Assembly: GCA_030770425.1 (NCBI GenBank)
Contig: JASJFT010000190.1
Span: forward strand, 20,686 to 84,685
Length of the DNA stretch: 64,000 nt
Direction of reading: 5' to 3'
From: Darksidea phi
Lineage: Eukaryota > Ascomycota > Dothideomycetes > Pleosporales > Lentitheciaceae
Every line of letters starts with the position of its first letter. The stretch's first letter is position 1. This document shows positions 32,435 through 45,398 of the stretch, in pieces. The position numbers were made by a program, and so were the translations under genes. A model generated the notes under the pieces. That model made no database searches and had not been told where the DNA came from. It worked only from the letters and a program-made list of their open reading frames with translations.

Positions 32435-32802
32435 TCCTGTTGTAACGCTTGTTAAACGTGTGAGGAAGGTTCAAAACTATCACTAGTGCCGTGAGCCACA
32501 TCTAAGAACCGGCATTTCCGAGAAATAGCTGACGATCTGCGCAAGCATTTCTGGATGGCGGTGGATGATCGGTAAGTCGGAGTTTCTTAAATCCACAACG
32601 GCAATAGAACGGATTTCACTCACCACGAAGTATGTGTTACCCTTTTCTTTAATAGGAAAGAGTTCACGAGCAGGATTCTTATTTAGAAGTGATATGGTAG
32701 ATTTCGAACCGGGCGACCAATTACACGGTACGATGGAACGCGTTTTCAGGGCCAAACATTACGAGACTATGGAGATAAACTGCTCAAGCACAAAAACCAA
32801 GA
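32435..32802. other. Convergent intergenic region with one weak frame
   Basis: About 370 bp. A 90-codon minus frame (32483-32755) has coding-like composition (FPIKEKGNTYFVVSEIRSIA) but no domain and an internal consensus-like splice donor, so its status is open. Confidence 0.25.
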
Positions 32803-34898
32803 TCACACCACGCTCGACTTCGTCTGTACCGACACTTGCGTAGGTCTTGCACTCGCAGTACCACTAGTCACGTCATCATACGTGCCCTTAGCGTAGTCTC
32901 TCCTCCACTCAGCAAACCCAGGTTCATAGTCCAGTCGGTACCCATCATAATAGTGCGCTCCATTGACAGTAACGAGCACACCCTCCATGCTGCACACAAT
33001 CCTTAGGCAGCCGAGGATCTCGTCTTGTTCATCACAATTGATAGCGTGAAGGCCCCATGTGCGGGCGCTTAGCCAGACTGCATGATGTTAGCAATAGCCG
33101 GGAAGACTACATAGAAGGAGACCAAGTACCGTAGATTATAGCGAGAGCTCGACCGACTGTGATGAAGATCAGAATGAGTGCGAGGGCAATGGAAGTGATG
33201 TACAAATTGCCACCCCACTGCGATGCAAAGAAGAAAGTAAGACTGAGCAGCAGTGCCGCCTCGCAGAAGCCGGTGAACAGTGTGCGAAGCTGCGGTCTTC
33301 CTTGCGTGGAAAGATGAATGAGTACGATCAGCGGTCTCCATCGAGGTGCTGCGGCTGTGTCCGCGAAACCGCTCCTCAAGATAGAAAGCGGGTTTTTGAC
33401 GATGTACATGAAGTAGTCGAAGTATTCGCGGAGTGGCTGACCGGTGGCACCACTGGGGTGCTCTTCTGGAAGGGGGTCGTAGCTCCGAATGAAGCGGTTG
33501 ATAAAGCGACCAGCTCTGGTGTGGAACGCGGAGATGAGAGGAGGGTAGAGGGGAGGAAGTTGCGTTGCCGTAGTGCGTGCTGGATTTTTGATGACTTCAA
33601 GGGCAGCTTTAGCAGCATCTGAGAGATGGTATACTATATCGCGTATTAGCACCGACCTAATTGCCTCGGGCAAGTACTTACTGTTCACAATTTCATGATC
33701 GCAAAGCTGCCACATCGCCAGCCTGAACGCCGCATTCGCAACAGCGCTCACTGAAAGATACAATCCAGTCCAGTTTGTCTCGGCGCACGCAAAAATGAAC
33801 TTCGGTATGCCTGCCGCTTTGAGAAGCGGCTCAATGGCAAAGCCAAAGATGCAACCTTGAGCGGCGGCAATGAAGATGGCGGGCACGTGCCACCAATGCC
33901 AGCGATCCCCGTAGGCGTCGACTGCTTTGCGTATACGGGCAAACTCGCGCATGTAATTTTGAGGAGGATCTGGGCGGGTCCACTGCTGAAGATCGTTGAG
34001 ATCATGCCTAGGAGCAGGCCTGGTGTTGGTCGCTGCAGAAGGAGCCACTTCGTCACGCGCACCCAAGTCGCCGATCTCGTCAAGAGGGTCTTTGTCGAGG
34101 GTTGCGAGTTCGAGAACCTGTTTTCTACGAATGCAGGATAGACTGCGCACGGGAAGGCCAAGGCTGAAGAGGGCAGCACCCAGGCCAATGAGCCAGCTCG
34201 TCGCGAATGCTTCCGAGCTACGCGGAACGAATCTTGAGCGCCATCATTAGCCTACACTTGTTGCACAGCAATGTACTCGCTTACAGATTACCAAAGGCCA
34301 GGAAGGTTGGTAGGAGCGCCATAAGCGTACTCGCGGCCGACATTCCAGCCTTCTCCCATTCATTCATACCAGCCAGAATACCGTTGATGTGCGCACTACA
34401 ATCGACCGGCGAGCCCACTCCCGCGTACGAAGCGAGTCGCGTATGATCCAGAAATTTGTACTCCTGTTCCACTGCATCAAGGACCTTTTCAGATAAGTCT
34501 TCCGGCACACCGCTCGCCAATGTCGCATTCCAAAGCTCTTCTGTGCTATTGTTAAAATGGAGTAGGTCTTTCTGGTAAATGTCCTTGGCTTGTTGCATGA
34601 GACTTTCAAAGTCTTTGGATTCTATTCCACTGTCGTTCGCGAACTGTCGGATGGCGGCTTCTTCTTCTTCGACTGGTTGCGGCTGCATATTCTGCGTATT
34701 GTTCTCCCAGTATTCTAATGTGGCATCGAAGAAGTCCTCCCATGACGTGATATTGTTCTCGACGCGGGACACTTTTTCCTGGATGTCGGGATCTTGGAGT
34801 GGAAATCTGAAGTGCCCAATGGTCACCCTAGTAGGGGCATCTCTAGCAATGGCAGACGACGTGAGAACGGAAGCAACAACGAAAGCAAGGATTTTCAT
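32803..34898 (-). CDS. Multi-pass membrane protein with signal peptide, unknown family
   Basis: Four exons (34285-34898, 33682-34232, 33130-33633, 32803-33077) give 647 aa with consistent phases. The start at 34898 is preferred because it begins a signal peptide (MKILAFVVASVLTSSAIA); an ATG nine codons earlier would add a polar leader. Residues about 20-180 are an acidic, probably lumenal domain with NxS/T sites (ENNITSWEDF, HFNNSTEELW). Hydrophobic segments follow: AASTLMALLPTFLAFGNLF, ATSWLIGLGAALFSLGL, PAIFIAAAQGCIFGFAI, TGLYLSVSAVANAAFRL, AALLLSLTFFFASQW and ITSIALALILIFITVGRALA. The C-terminal tail is hydrophilic. The intron at 33634-33681 is 48 nt, a multiple of three and open, so it could be retained. 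I do not recognise the family. Confidence 0.7.
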
Positions 34899-36639
34899 GT
34901 TGACCTTCAGCTCGAGTTGTGACACAATACTCAGATGAAGGCGACGGAATCGCCGAGGATGTCGACGGCATCAGGGTTGCCCACCCCTAAATAGATGTGG
35001 TCGCAAGAGCTTTGGGGGCGAAATGACCCTCACCGACGCGAGGTTGTATTTGCCGACAACGGCCGATGCCAAGCACCAACATCACCAATCAGAAGCGGAT
35101 GAGAGAGCGCTACCAAGTTTTTGGCCTCGTACAGCAACTGTGTTTCTACTTGGCAATGCTCAGCTTCGGCTAGTGAGATCATTAAGCCCTTTTCCTCTGC
35201 AGCAACCGGCTCAGCCATGGCGTTGTGCTTCCTTGCGTGGCTCGGAGCGGTAGCAAGGCTGGAGGTGCTGTTGTACCGTGTCCCCGTAACGTACGGTAGC
35301 ATATTCCACATGTAGCTAGCTCATAGGCATGGAGTGTCGCACGGTGCGCCGTTGATGGGCGTTGGCGGACATGCGAAGAAAACAGCAAAAAAGACACACT
35401 TGGGAGATTTAAGAGCATTTATAGGCGGGGAAATTTTCCAGCGGTGGGGTAATGTTCGTTAGTCGCGGCACGACACATCCAGCGTGAATATCCTTCCCAA
35501 CTTCTGAAACGTACTCTGCAGGTGAGTTGCGAGTGAGGCGTGGAGTCGCACCGTCTTGGCCCCGTGAGGGTGCCCCTTCTCGTGCTTCGTATTCCAAAAC
35601 CTTCCCCACCCACTCGAGAGTGTTTGTCTCCCGCCGTTCTATAGAACGCATGAGTTCGGCAAATTATCTGCTTTGCTTAATATTAGCAAATCCGACCCTA
35701 GATGCCCCGCCTGTTCGCGACATGCGGGTGTAAATGCACGTAAGCGGCGGTGGCGGCGCCAGCGTGTCTTCGAGTCACAACCACAGCTCTTTTGCCACAC
35801 TTGACCCTCTCATACCTTAACCCCAACTCATCAGCCTGTTTCACTACTGCACCCTACCTCCCAACTTCAAATTATTGTCTCACCGCCCCTGTTCTTGCCT
35901 TCTCAGACCTAGCTCACCTTCCCCGCTCGCGAGCGGTCGTTCAAGATCCGCTTTATCGATGGCCGAGGCGCGCCCGAGGCAGAGGATTCGGGATGAGAAC
36001 CTATCCTATTGAACACATTGAGAGGCGCGTGAATAGCTGAGGCGGATATGAAATTAGCGGTGGGGAAGTTGAGGTAGAGGTAGAGGTAGAAGTTGGTGGT
36101 GTGCGCTACGAGGATGACGGGGCCGGAACAGCACTGATGCTAAGGGCTCGGTACTCGTGTTGATAATACTCCGCCTCAATCTGCGCGGGCATAGAGTTTA
36201 GGTAGCATATCCTGTTGAGTAACTGGCTTTGTGGATCAAAAGGGCAAGAATTCCGTAGCGCGGTTAGAGAAGAAACAGCTATAGGTATACTCTGCTGGTG
36301 CTTGTGGCGCGTTTGACACGTGCTACTGCGCCGGAGTGTCGTGTTGGATGGTAATCTCTGTCGAGGGACTCCCCCTTCAGGTTTAGCGCAGTCCTTTGCT
36401 TGTGTAGATCCGGTATCTCTCTAGTGTTAGTAGGTATATTAAATCCCCAGCTTAAAGCCTTTAATATTTATAAATTTACGTAAGGGTAAAGTCGCTGTAC
36501 TCCTCGTCGAACATCTCCTGTGCCAATGCCAGCTTAATCGAGAGAGCGTATACTCATCCCGCCATGCAGCCTTCGCGGCGTAGTCAGCGCGACATTGGCG
36601 GTCGTTAGGAGAACGGTCTTGTAGCAAGGCAGGTGAGAG
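34899..36639. other. Intergenic, no supported gene
   Basis: About 1.7 kb. Short overlapping frames only. A GAGGTA-type microsatellite (four near-copies, about 36069-36090) reads as EVEVEV in one frame but belongs to no supported gene. Confidence 0.3.
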
Positions 36640-37110
36640 GGAAGTTGTAATGCAACAAAACTTTTCGGCCTCATCCTCACGCTAATGCCCCTCACATTTT
36701 TATGGAGTTTACGCCGGCCTCGATCTCAGAAGATACTTCTCGCATGCCTTATGGCAGCTGGCTTGATGGCAACTGCAGCAGCGATTGTAAGAATGGTTAT
36801 GTTACTGAAAACACTTGAGCATAATACTGCTCGGGGAGATATCGTAACAGACATCTTGGCTGGTACAGAATTAATGCTTGGCATCGCCGCCGCCTCGCTT
36901 CCATGTCTCAGTCGGCCCATACACGCGCTGTTCCTGCGCCTCGGCATCTTTCGTACCAGGGACGTCAACGATGCTTCTCCCCACAGCTTCCTACACCACA
37001 TGCCCCATGGAAGCCACATCGTGCGCCAGATGGGTGATACGGATCTTCAGGGCTTAGGTCAACACTCTGTATCATCCCAAAGCACGACAAACGAACTTAA
37101 ATCCGCTTAA
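36640..37110 (+). pseudogene. Pth11/rhodopsin-type integral membrane protein, 5'-truncated relic
   Basis: The open frame reads LFGLILTLMPLTFLWSLRRP, then RSQKILLACLMAAGLMATAA and AAIVRMVMLLK. It continues with TDILAGTELMLGIAAASLPC and LSRPIHALFLRLGIF. This is the last third of the fungal seven-helix Rhodopsin/Pth11-like family (helices 5-7, with the GTELMLGIAAASLPC block at the cytosolic end of helix 7). The upstream helices and any CFEM domain are missing: the frame is closed by a stop just before 36640, and no upstream exon was found. A short Ser/His-rich tail ends at 37110. It is either a dead fragment or a heavily truncated gene starting at ATG 36685. Confidence 0.6.
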
Positions 37111-39265
37111 GGCCATGGATGAGAGGCTGTGGAACTGTGAGATACGGATGCGACATCGCATCGGGTTGATTTATAAAGCCAAAAAACGAAAGGAACTTTT
37201 GTAATGTAAATCATTAGTATACATTGGAAGCTACTATGTTCTCTTCGAATCATGCGAGCAAGCCGTTAGCTCGAGTAGGCTATCGATTCCCCGTGAGCAT
37301 GTTGTTTAAGTCTCTGGGAACACCCGAGTATCATCACAATGCTTGCCTGGTTCTGAAGGCACGCATTGCAGGGAGCCGCCATGATGATCCTCTAGTCAAA
37401 ATGTGGTTGGAGTACAGTCGCTCGTCACGAGTGAACCGTGCGCACCCCTCAACGCGAAGCTTACACCAAACTTCAACTTCGAATAATTCAATCAATGTAC
37501 GGTATTTTGGCACAGAATTTGCGAAAGTCACGTCTGCATTGCTGGATTATCATCTACAGAGCGCGCTTCTACTTCACAAGCCTCTAAGAGAGCACATTAT
37601 TCCCTAGCACCCTAGATAGCACCTAACAGATATAGAATATAAGTTTCAACTCCTATTATATTTATCCTTTTGCACCCCAAGTAACTCGTCCGACCCAAGT
37701 GCCCATTCGTGTTCAGGGTCTGCTTTTTCGTCGTATGCAACGTGTTGTGATGCGGTAAGATAGCTATAAACCTAACGCGGAAATATAGTCATTTGGAAAT
37801 TTTGGGACCTAAACTCTCGCAATCTTTAGTAAGGAGATGTTATCTCTTAGAGAACCTGGGTAGGTCTTATTCGGTAATAAGGCGACTTAGTCCCGTCGTG
37901 CAACATCCTATGGATGGGTTGCATGTGTAGCCTGCTTTTTGTACTCATATCTCATGAAGGGGTGAGAAATTGTGCGGGGGTATCTTATGAAGCCGGTACG
38001 CTTTAATATTTATACAGTAATACTTGAACGAAGCGTACAACAAGCCTAGGCATCCCGCACTCCGTACTCTGCGTACTCCGGTGCTCTCCGCATTCTTCAA
38101 CCTGAGTCGATACTTCTATCGGAAGTGCTTCCTCTTGCGACTGACAGCGCCTGAGGAATCCAGTTCTTCTTCCCGAACTTGTCGAGCTTCTCTCTCATCT
38201 CGCATGCCATCTCAATTGAATCAGGATCAGTCGCTTTCTCCATACACTGCTGTGCCCTCTAGCCTAGTCTTGACTCGTGCTGGAAATCCGTGAAACGGCG
38301 TCAACACCAGCGTCGTTGTGAACTACTATATCGTTCCTCCAGTGACGCACTACTCCCTCTTCAGCTTAAAATTGCCTCTTATTGTCCTTTTCGAGCCTGA
38401 CTCTTGTATTTTTGGCTAACCCCTCAAGTCCTATTTTATTACCCACTCTTTATCCTGCAGCATTTGTCTTCCCCATCGAGCACTTCGATTCCGTAGAATA
38501 AGGTTTGGAAGAAGGGAATACTTGAAGATGGTGGGACTGCGTCTGCTCCGGAAGATAGTCGTGAGTAGAAACACAGTCGAGACCAGGACGGTGGCTAGTG
38601 GCATGATTGATGACGGTGCGTGGAATGTATTGGAGAGGTGTAGAGTAGTTATGAAGAAAAGGACGATGTATTTAAGGTTTCCTCTAGCGATATTGGCAAA
38701 GTGGGCTGTGTTTACATAGAAATCAATTCCACACCCACGCCTGGGATAATAGCAGAAGAGCTACTCGACGGACTATTCTTTGAGAATTTGAAGACCGTGC
38801 CAAATCAGGACGTTTTTGGAGTAAAATGCCCCTTTATAATGAGAATTGTACGGTACATGGTTGATTTGGAGTCTGAAGCAAGGTCCCCTTCTGGTGAAGT
38901 TAAGGATCGTTTCATATACGCCAAACCAAAACCCTGGCTAGCTATTCATGATATACCGGTCACCATAACAAGACGCAGGCTCCGAGTTGTTAGATATTTA
39001 TATGTACGTGTGAAATAAAACTTGGAACCGAAAGATCTCGGGCCCGTGCCCATGCACTGTATCAAATGACGCTAACCAGGACCCACCAATCTATGTGGCA
39101 CAGCACGCTTGCTTCGGGAACGCCGTCAACATCAATAACTGCTGTGCCTCCCTTCCTCTTCCACGTATAAAACTTCCACCAAAATCTAACCGCATCGCCT
39201 TTCCCCGCCTGCCAAAAAACGCCAACCCTCCGAACAGTCACTATGAATCTACCTAATTCCAATAG
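37111..39265. other. Gene-poor region, AT-rich in part
   Basis: About 2.1 kb. 37610-37830 is AT-rich. Weak coding-like pieces occur: minus strand about 38110-38245 (MACEMREKLDKFGKKNWIPQ) and plus strand 38701-39018 (GIIAEELLDGLFFENLKTVP). Neither has a recognisable domain or a full gene structure. Confidence 0.3.
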
Positions 39266-40417
39266 CTCAAGACCCCTACTTTCTTTCTTACACCTGTGGA
39301 AATTCGTCTCGCTATTTACTCTACCTCATCCCCCCTCAGGTTCATTTCTTCCTACGCGACAGTGCCTTCGGTTGGTCGGCTTGTATCCAACGGCCCGATG
39401 ACGATTGGCCCAATTGCATTGCACGGCGCACCCCGCGAGAGATGGCGAAAATTACACCAGGCTGCTCGGATGACCCGGTATATGCGCGCCGGGTGGGGTT
39501 ACTATGGGGGACGCATTGGCATTGCGAGGAGGCCGTCAAATGGGGGCCGGAGGAGGACGGGTGTAAAAAGGAAAAGGGGCATTGGGAAGAAAGTTGTAAC
39601 GTGGCTGTGATGCCACTTCTTCTCATCTGCAAGCGGATGTAGGTTCAGAATTGCTCCTACGACTCGTTTGAGAGAAATTGAATCCACGGCCATGACTCCT
39701 GGCCGCTAACACCACTCGCACAGGTTTACCGAGGTTGCAGAAGTGCTAGCGGATGCCACCGTCGTACATGTCACCGAGCTTGATACACTCGGACTTTTGG
39801 CAGCATCTCCAGCGAGGTCCAACTTTGAGACCAAACATCCATTCAATCCTAGCTTATTGGGTAGCATGATGCCCCATCTGAAGGAGTTGCATATCAGCCT
39901 GAAGCTTCCGCTAGCTTTCTACGGCGCACTTGAGATAGCAAGTCAACATTTTCGTACCAATTCCACCCAATTACTACACATCGATGACTCGGCCGACGTC
40001 TCCACGTGGAAATCCCTCCCATGCACCCTCGTCGACCTGCCCAAACTGCGCCGACTTCGAGTTTGGCTCGATCACACAGACCGCCAGACCTGGGCCAGGG
40101 TAAATGAGCGCGCCGCCTTACAGCCACTTGCACCTCTTACCAACAATCCACATCTAGACATCTCTGTCAACTTGCCTAAGCTGCACCCCAGGTGGGAGAT
40201 GCCAGACCGACACTTTATGGAAGACAGTCCTGCACCGCTGTTTCTTATTTATCGTCGATATCGGCAGCGCGAGCATGCTGAGAACAGTACCACAGTTGTT
40301 TACAGCTCAGATTTCCCCATCACCCACGGACTCGCGGAAGAACAGGATCCGAACCTGGATCCCCACTCCGAGGCGCGTCGGGCAGAGTTGCTGGAAATTA
40401 TGGAGGATTGGGAATGA
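39266..40417 (+). pseudogene. F-box-like fungal family protein with a 5' frameshift
   Basis: The sequence follows a fungal family of roughly 300-residue proteins (often annotated F-box-like or DUF7730), starting LTPVEIRLAIYS. The frame then shifts at about 39321: the continuation LIPPQVHFFLRDSAFGWSAC, then DDPVYARRVGLLWGTHWHCE, lies one base over. After MPLLLICKRM an intron (39639-39723) joins FTEVAEVLADATVVHVTELD, LPKLRRLRVWLDHTDRQ, LPKLHPRWEMPDRHF and an acidic C-terminus ending at 40417. The 3' two thirds are intact. The real start is unclear: an acceptor CCAATAG just before 39266 suggests an upstream exon. Either the gene is dead or the shift is a sequencing or assembly error. Confidence 0.55.
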
Positions 40418-41136
40418 GCAGAATGGAAGGCGGGAAGAGATCCACGTGACACTTTCAAATACATCGACGGAATCCATGCGACCTATTCGTATTAGACAGT
40501 TTCGCATGTCCTTGACAGAGCCCGGCCACGGTGGAACGTTCCGAGGATTGAAAAATGACATGTGAGCCCCTTCTCACAGAGGGAGAGATAGATTCGACTG
40601 GGAATGAGGTGGGCATAGATTGTATGATGAATCTCGGCGGGTGCAGCGAAGAATTTACTTTGCAGTTGAGGATTGACCGATGTATCTGTGTGAAGCCCTA
40701 CCGACACGATAGTTTTTAGAAATCTAGGAGGGGTAGAGCTGTGACAATTCGAAAGAGGGGTTTGTAAGCATGAACACGGCACGCATAGTGCTACTTACGT
40801 ACGAGCTTGCTGTGCCGCAACACCGCCACACTAATTGGCCCGAAAGAATGAAACGAGCTAAGTTTGGATATTGGCACTTTACGTGAAAGGAGTAAAATTT
40901 AAATGCGATGGTCGATGACTATGACCGAGATGATCAATTTTGCTGATAAAGTTGTAACTAAAGACACACCCTAAGACCTAATGGTCCATAGAGTCAATCG
41001 ATAGACGTCGCATCTAATAAATAAATCGAATATTCCATATAACGATAATTATTACATCCGTACTACTCTACCCGTCTGTCGAGTTCGTCTTGCTACAAGG
41101 GTGGAGTGGTCAAATGAAACTCCATATCTGTACGTT
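40418..41136. other. Convergent intergenic region
   Basis: About 720 bp between converging stops of the F-box-like gene and the ABC transporter. The 3' half is AT-rich (about 40900-41090). No gene is seen. Confidence 0.35.
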
Positions 41137-44100
41137 TTACCGGTCCAATGCCTGCGCCTTACACATCTCCCAATATACTCCTTTTCTCTGTACCAATTCC
41201 CTATGTGTACCATCCTCCAGAATCACACCTCCCTCGCCCATGACAATGATCCGGTCGGCACGCTGCACCGTCGCCAATCGATGGGCGACCGCGATGATCG
41301 TCAGCGACCTGCTGTCGCCTAGCTGCTCGATAGCCTTTTGTATTAAACCCTCACTCACGCTGTCTAGGCTATTGGTTGCTTCGTCCAGCAACAATAGTTG
41401 CGGATTCCGGAGGAGTGCTCGCGCAATACAGAGGCGCTGTTTCTGTCCACCCGAGAGACTCGAGTGTGTGCCTGCAGAGAGATGCGTATCGAAAGATTGA
41501 GGGAGCGAAGTGACAAACTCGTAGATTTCGGCCGCCTTACATGCGGCGTCGATGGCGCTTTGTGGAGTAGCGGTACCGGATGGTAGGCCGAAGATGAGAT
41601 TCTCTCGCACAGTGCCATCGAAAAGGGTGGGCTCTTGCGTTACCAGGCCGCATAGGGCTCGGTATTGTGATAGAGGAACGTTGGTGATGTCTTGGTTGTT
41701 AATGAGGATGGAGCCCGTGTTGACGTTATAGAAGCGTTCGATGAGCGAGATGATGGTCGTCTTGCCGCAGCCCGATGGGCCAACAAAAGCCACGTATTGG
41801 CCGGGTTCTATGGTGAAGGAGAGATTTCTGTAGATGGGTACGTCTCGGGTTGGGTATTGGAAACCTAAGTCACGAAACTCGAGTTTGCAACCATAGGTTT
41901 TTTCGTTGCCATCACTCTTCTTGGACAAGACTGGTTCAGAGCCTTGACGATAAGCGAGAATACGATTAGCTGCTGCAGTAGCATTGGCAAAATTCGGTCC
42001 AATAGCAAGGAATTGACCGGCGGCTTGAGCTCCTTGGATCAGGGCGGCGTAGATGATGAAAAACTGCAAAGGCTCATACTCTCTGCGCGCCAACAGCTGG
42101 CCTCCGTACCAGAAGCCGAGAGCCATCGAACAGAATTCGAGGCTGTCGCTCAAGGCAAAGACAAGGATAGTGAACCGAGCCTTGATAAAGGCATCGTGGA
42201 CATGACCGTCCAACAGTGTCTCATATCTTTTGGAGATGGCGTCTTCCAAAGTCAGAGCCGTAACGGTTCGAAAGGAAGTGATAGCCTCGGCGGCAAATTC
42301 GCTAGACTCCGCAAAGACTTTTTCATTCATGGCCACAAATGACATCTCGTAGCGGATGCGAAAGAAAGCGGCAATCAGAATGACTGGAAGGGAGGCGAAG
42401 AAGATCACGAGACTCAGTTTCCAGCCAAAGACGAAGCTAATGATGGTACAGCCAGCGAGGTTGAAGATGGCAATAAGCGGGAAGGCGATGTTGACGCCCA
42501 ACAACTCTTGGAGTTGTTGAGGATCGCTCCCGAGCTGTCCAGTCAAGGTGCCGAACGAGTGGTCTTCCTCATCGAACCAATAGATTGGTTTCGTAAGGAC
42601 GCTGTTAAAGTAGCTTTTCCTATACGCCGTGCTGACGCGGAAAGAAACCGTGTTACTGAAGTAGCCGATAGTGGCGTAAGAGAGGGCCACGCAGAGGGCT
42701 AGTATAAAGAGCATCAGAGACCAGAAACTCCCATCGTCTACTAGTTTTTTTATATCGGTTTCTTGGAAGACAGTGATGACCTGGGAAAAGAGCCAAGCTT
42801 GTACGGGTACAGCAGCCCCTGCTCCCATCGCACCAGCAAGGGTGAGAAAGTAGAGGTGGTAGTAGCGCTGTTGTTCGTACAGTAAATGTGCGACTGATCG
42901 GAAGGATACTTTTGCTTTCGCTTTGGTCAATACGCTGTTAAGACTCTTATGCTGCAAAGAGTCTTGGTGTCCCTCGAGATCTTGCTTCTCAGGATCATGT
43001 TCTTGAAGGTCAATATGAGCTTCCTCCTTTGGGTTGCCAATTTCAAGGTTTGACGCCTGAACAAGGTCAGAATAGAGACCACCATCTTTGCTCACCAGTT
43101 CATCGTGCGTTCCCTCCTCAACGGCCATCCCTTCTTGGAGCACAATAATGTGATCAGCACGTCGGATTGTGGACAGCCGGTGAGCTATAACAATCGTTGT
43201 CCTTCCTCTGGATGCACGGTCTAACGCTGCCGCGACGAGCTGCTCGCCGCGAACGTCGATCGAACTCGTCGCTTCATCAAGGATTAAAATAGTAGGGCGT
43301 TTGATTATGCTGCGCGCAATAGCCAATCGTTGTCGTTGCCCCCCGGACAGTTTGATCCCGCTCTCGCCGACCACAGTGTCGTAGCCTCCGGGCAATTTTT
43401 GAATAAACTCATCTGCGAACGCTTCCCCGCATGCCTCCTCAACTAGCTGAAGCTTCTCTGCGCGTGAGGCACCCTCCCATTGGGATCCAAGAAGGCCTTT
43501 TGCTACATTTTCGAAGATGGTTTCGTTGAAAAGTACTGGCTCTTGCTGTACGAGCCCGATCTGAGAACGCCACCACTTGCGATCGATCTCTTCGAGATTG
43601 TGCTCACCTACCAAGATCCGACCGGCATTTTGGAACACGGGATTTTCGGTCTTTCCTTCAGCTTTGGTCTTCTCAACCTCCGTTGTGTTGCTCGTCTCCA
43701 AATCTGCCGTTTTCTGGGTCTCGGCCTTTGTCTGAATTCCGTCCTTTGGATTGGACAGTGCTTCGTTGATGTCTGATAACTCATACCACCTTTCTAATAG
43801 TGCGACGATGGTACTTTTGCCACAGCCAGAATGACCGACGAAGGCGGTTACTCGACCACTTTGTATCGTAAAATTGACACCTTTCAGCACTTCGGTTTCG
43901 GGTCTGCTGGGATATGTGAATCGCACGTTCTCGAATTTCACATTCTCGTCGGCCTTGATATCAGGCGGCTGCAACCCGCCACGCTTTGACTTTGGCGAAT
44001 CTATGATCTTGAAGCACGCCACTGAAGCAGAGGAGGCTTTGATAATGGACTGCAGGGGTGTGAAGATGTTACCCAGTCCACCCAGAACGATCAAGAGCGA

Positions 44101-45101
44101 GAACAGGACACTGTGAATATCTTTGGTTAGTCAGAGAACACCAATAGGACGTGTAGACTGCCGCCAACTTACGTGACAAGAGCGCCGATGCCTGGGATCA
44201 AGCCCTCTGAGTAGAACTTGACCCCGGTCCAGAAAGTGAGTGCCATGTTGGCGTACGTGGCAAAGAATGCCGGCCAGAACTGCATCGACATCCAGATGGA
44301 CAGTTTGGAACCGTATTCTTGGGCTTGATCCAGATATTTACTATGCCATCGCAGAGCCTCCTCTTCGGCACCAAGTGATTTGATAGTCCGGATTCCCCGG
44401 AGGACCTCGCCAGCTACACCAGATGCCTCCGCATTCTTCGCTAAGATTTGGATATAGTATTTCATGAGATATGGCGTGGTAACTCTCAACATGGCCGTGA
44501 CAAAGATAATAACCGAGCTTGACACAAGTGTCAGCCTCCAAGAGTAGACGAATGCGATGACGTAAGCTGTGATAACAAGAGAGAATCCTTGCACCATCGA
44601 GCCCAGTTTGTCTGATACAGCGAGCTGAATAGTGTTGGCAACATTTGTCAGGGTATCGGTGGCCTCGCCCGCCGGTAGTTTGTCGATGACACTCACGGGG
44701 AGGTCGAAAAGGGACGAGAGATACGCGAGGCGAATGGCCGCCGAGATGCGAATGCCACTCATGCGGAAGGCATAAGTCGAGATGTATCCAAGACAGAATT
44801 TGCCGATAAAGAGACAGAAAATGTAGAGAGCATTCCGATCAACGCCGGCGCGAAACTGCTCCTGGGTAACCCCCGATCCCACCATGAAGTAGCCGGTGAA
44901 ATCGCCGACAAGTTTGCCAAACACAATGTTCATTATCGGCAGCGCCGCACCGGCCCCTAAGGAGGAAATGGCGGCTACTATCATCAGACAGCGGTCGAGC
45001 CGAGTGGCATAACCCAGGATTCGTACAAAGCTGCCTTCATCGGCCTTGCCAACTTTTGACAGCGGCTTGTCACCGGCGGTGCCCTTTCCAGAGTTTCCCA
45101 T
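41137..45101 (-). CDS. ABC-B (MDR/P-glycoprotein-type) full transporter
   Basis: Two exons (44173-45101 and 41137-44110) give 1300 aa, the usual length of a TMD1-NBD1-TMD2-NBD2 exporter. NBD1 has Walker A GHSGCGKST (402-410), signature LSGGQ (564-568) and Walker B ILILDEAT (584-591). NBD2 has GPSGCGKTT (1087-1095), LSGGQ (1195-1199) and LLLLDEAT (1215-1222). Between Walker A and the Q-loop of NBD1 there is a charged insertion of about 55 residues (QTKAETQKTADLETSNTTEV region) seen in a subset of fungal ABC-B proteins. Both ATP sites look competent. It sits in a membrane, probably plasma membrane, and would export lipophilic compounds; the substrate cannot be read from sequence. Ste6-type pheromone export is an alternative. 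Confidence 0.93.
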
Positions 45102-45398
45102 GTTGCCGCTAATGGAATAAAGTGGTGTTCCGACCAGAACGGATCCGACGAGGTGTTATCGAGAGCACGCCAAGAAAGGGCGACCGAAGATGGCTTTATT
45201 GACGGGAGGGACAGTGAATGAAAATCTCGTTTATGGGTTCCCGCCTTCTCGTTTATGGGTTCCCGCCTCCTCGCAGGGCATCCCTGCAAGGGCGCAGTAA
45301 GCGCTAATATGACTACCCTGATCAGGATCAATTCACCGATTTATTTCCTAATGCGATCCTCGTCGACACAACGCGACAACATAATATTGAATTTTATC
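45102..45398. other. Promoter region of ABC transporter and left flank of the transposon relic
   Basis: About 300 bp between the divergent ABC transporter start and the pogo-like ORF. It contains the 22-bp tandem duplication noted separately. Confidence 0.35.
45225..45268. repeat. Perfect 22-bp tandem duplication
   Basis: The unit starting TCTCGTTTATGGGTTCCCGC (plus CT) occurs twice head to tail at 45225-45246 and 45247-45268. It lies just upstream of the pogo/Fot1 relic and may be part of a transposon end or of the ABC transporter promoter. Confidence 0.8.
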
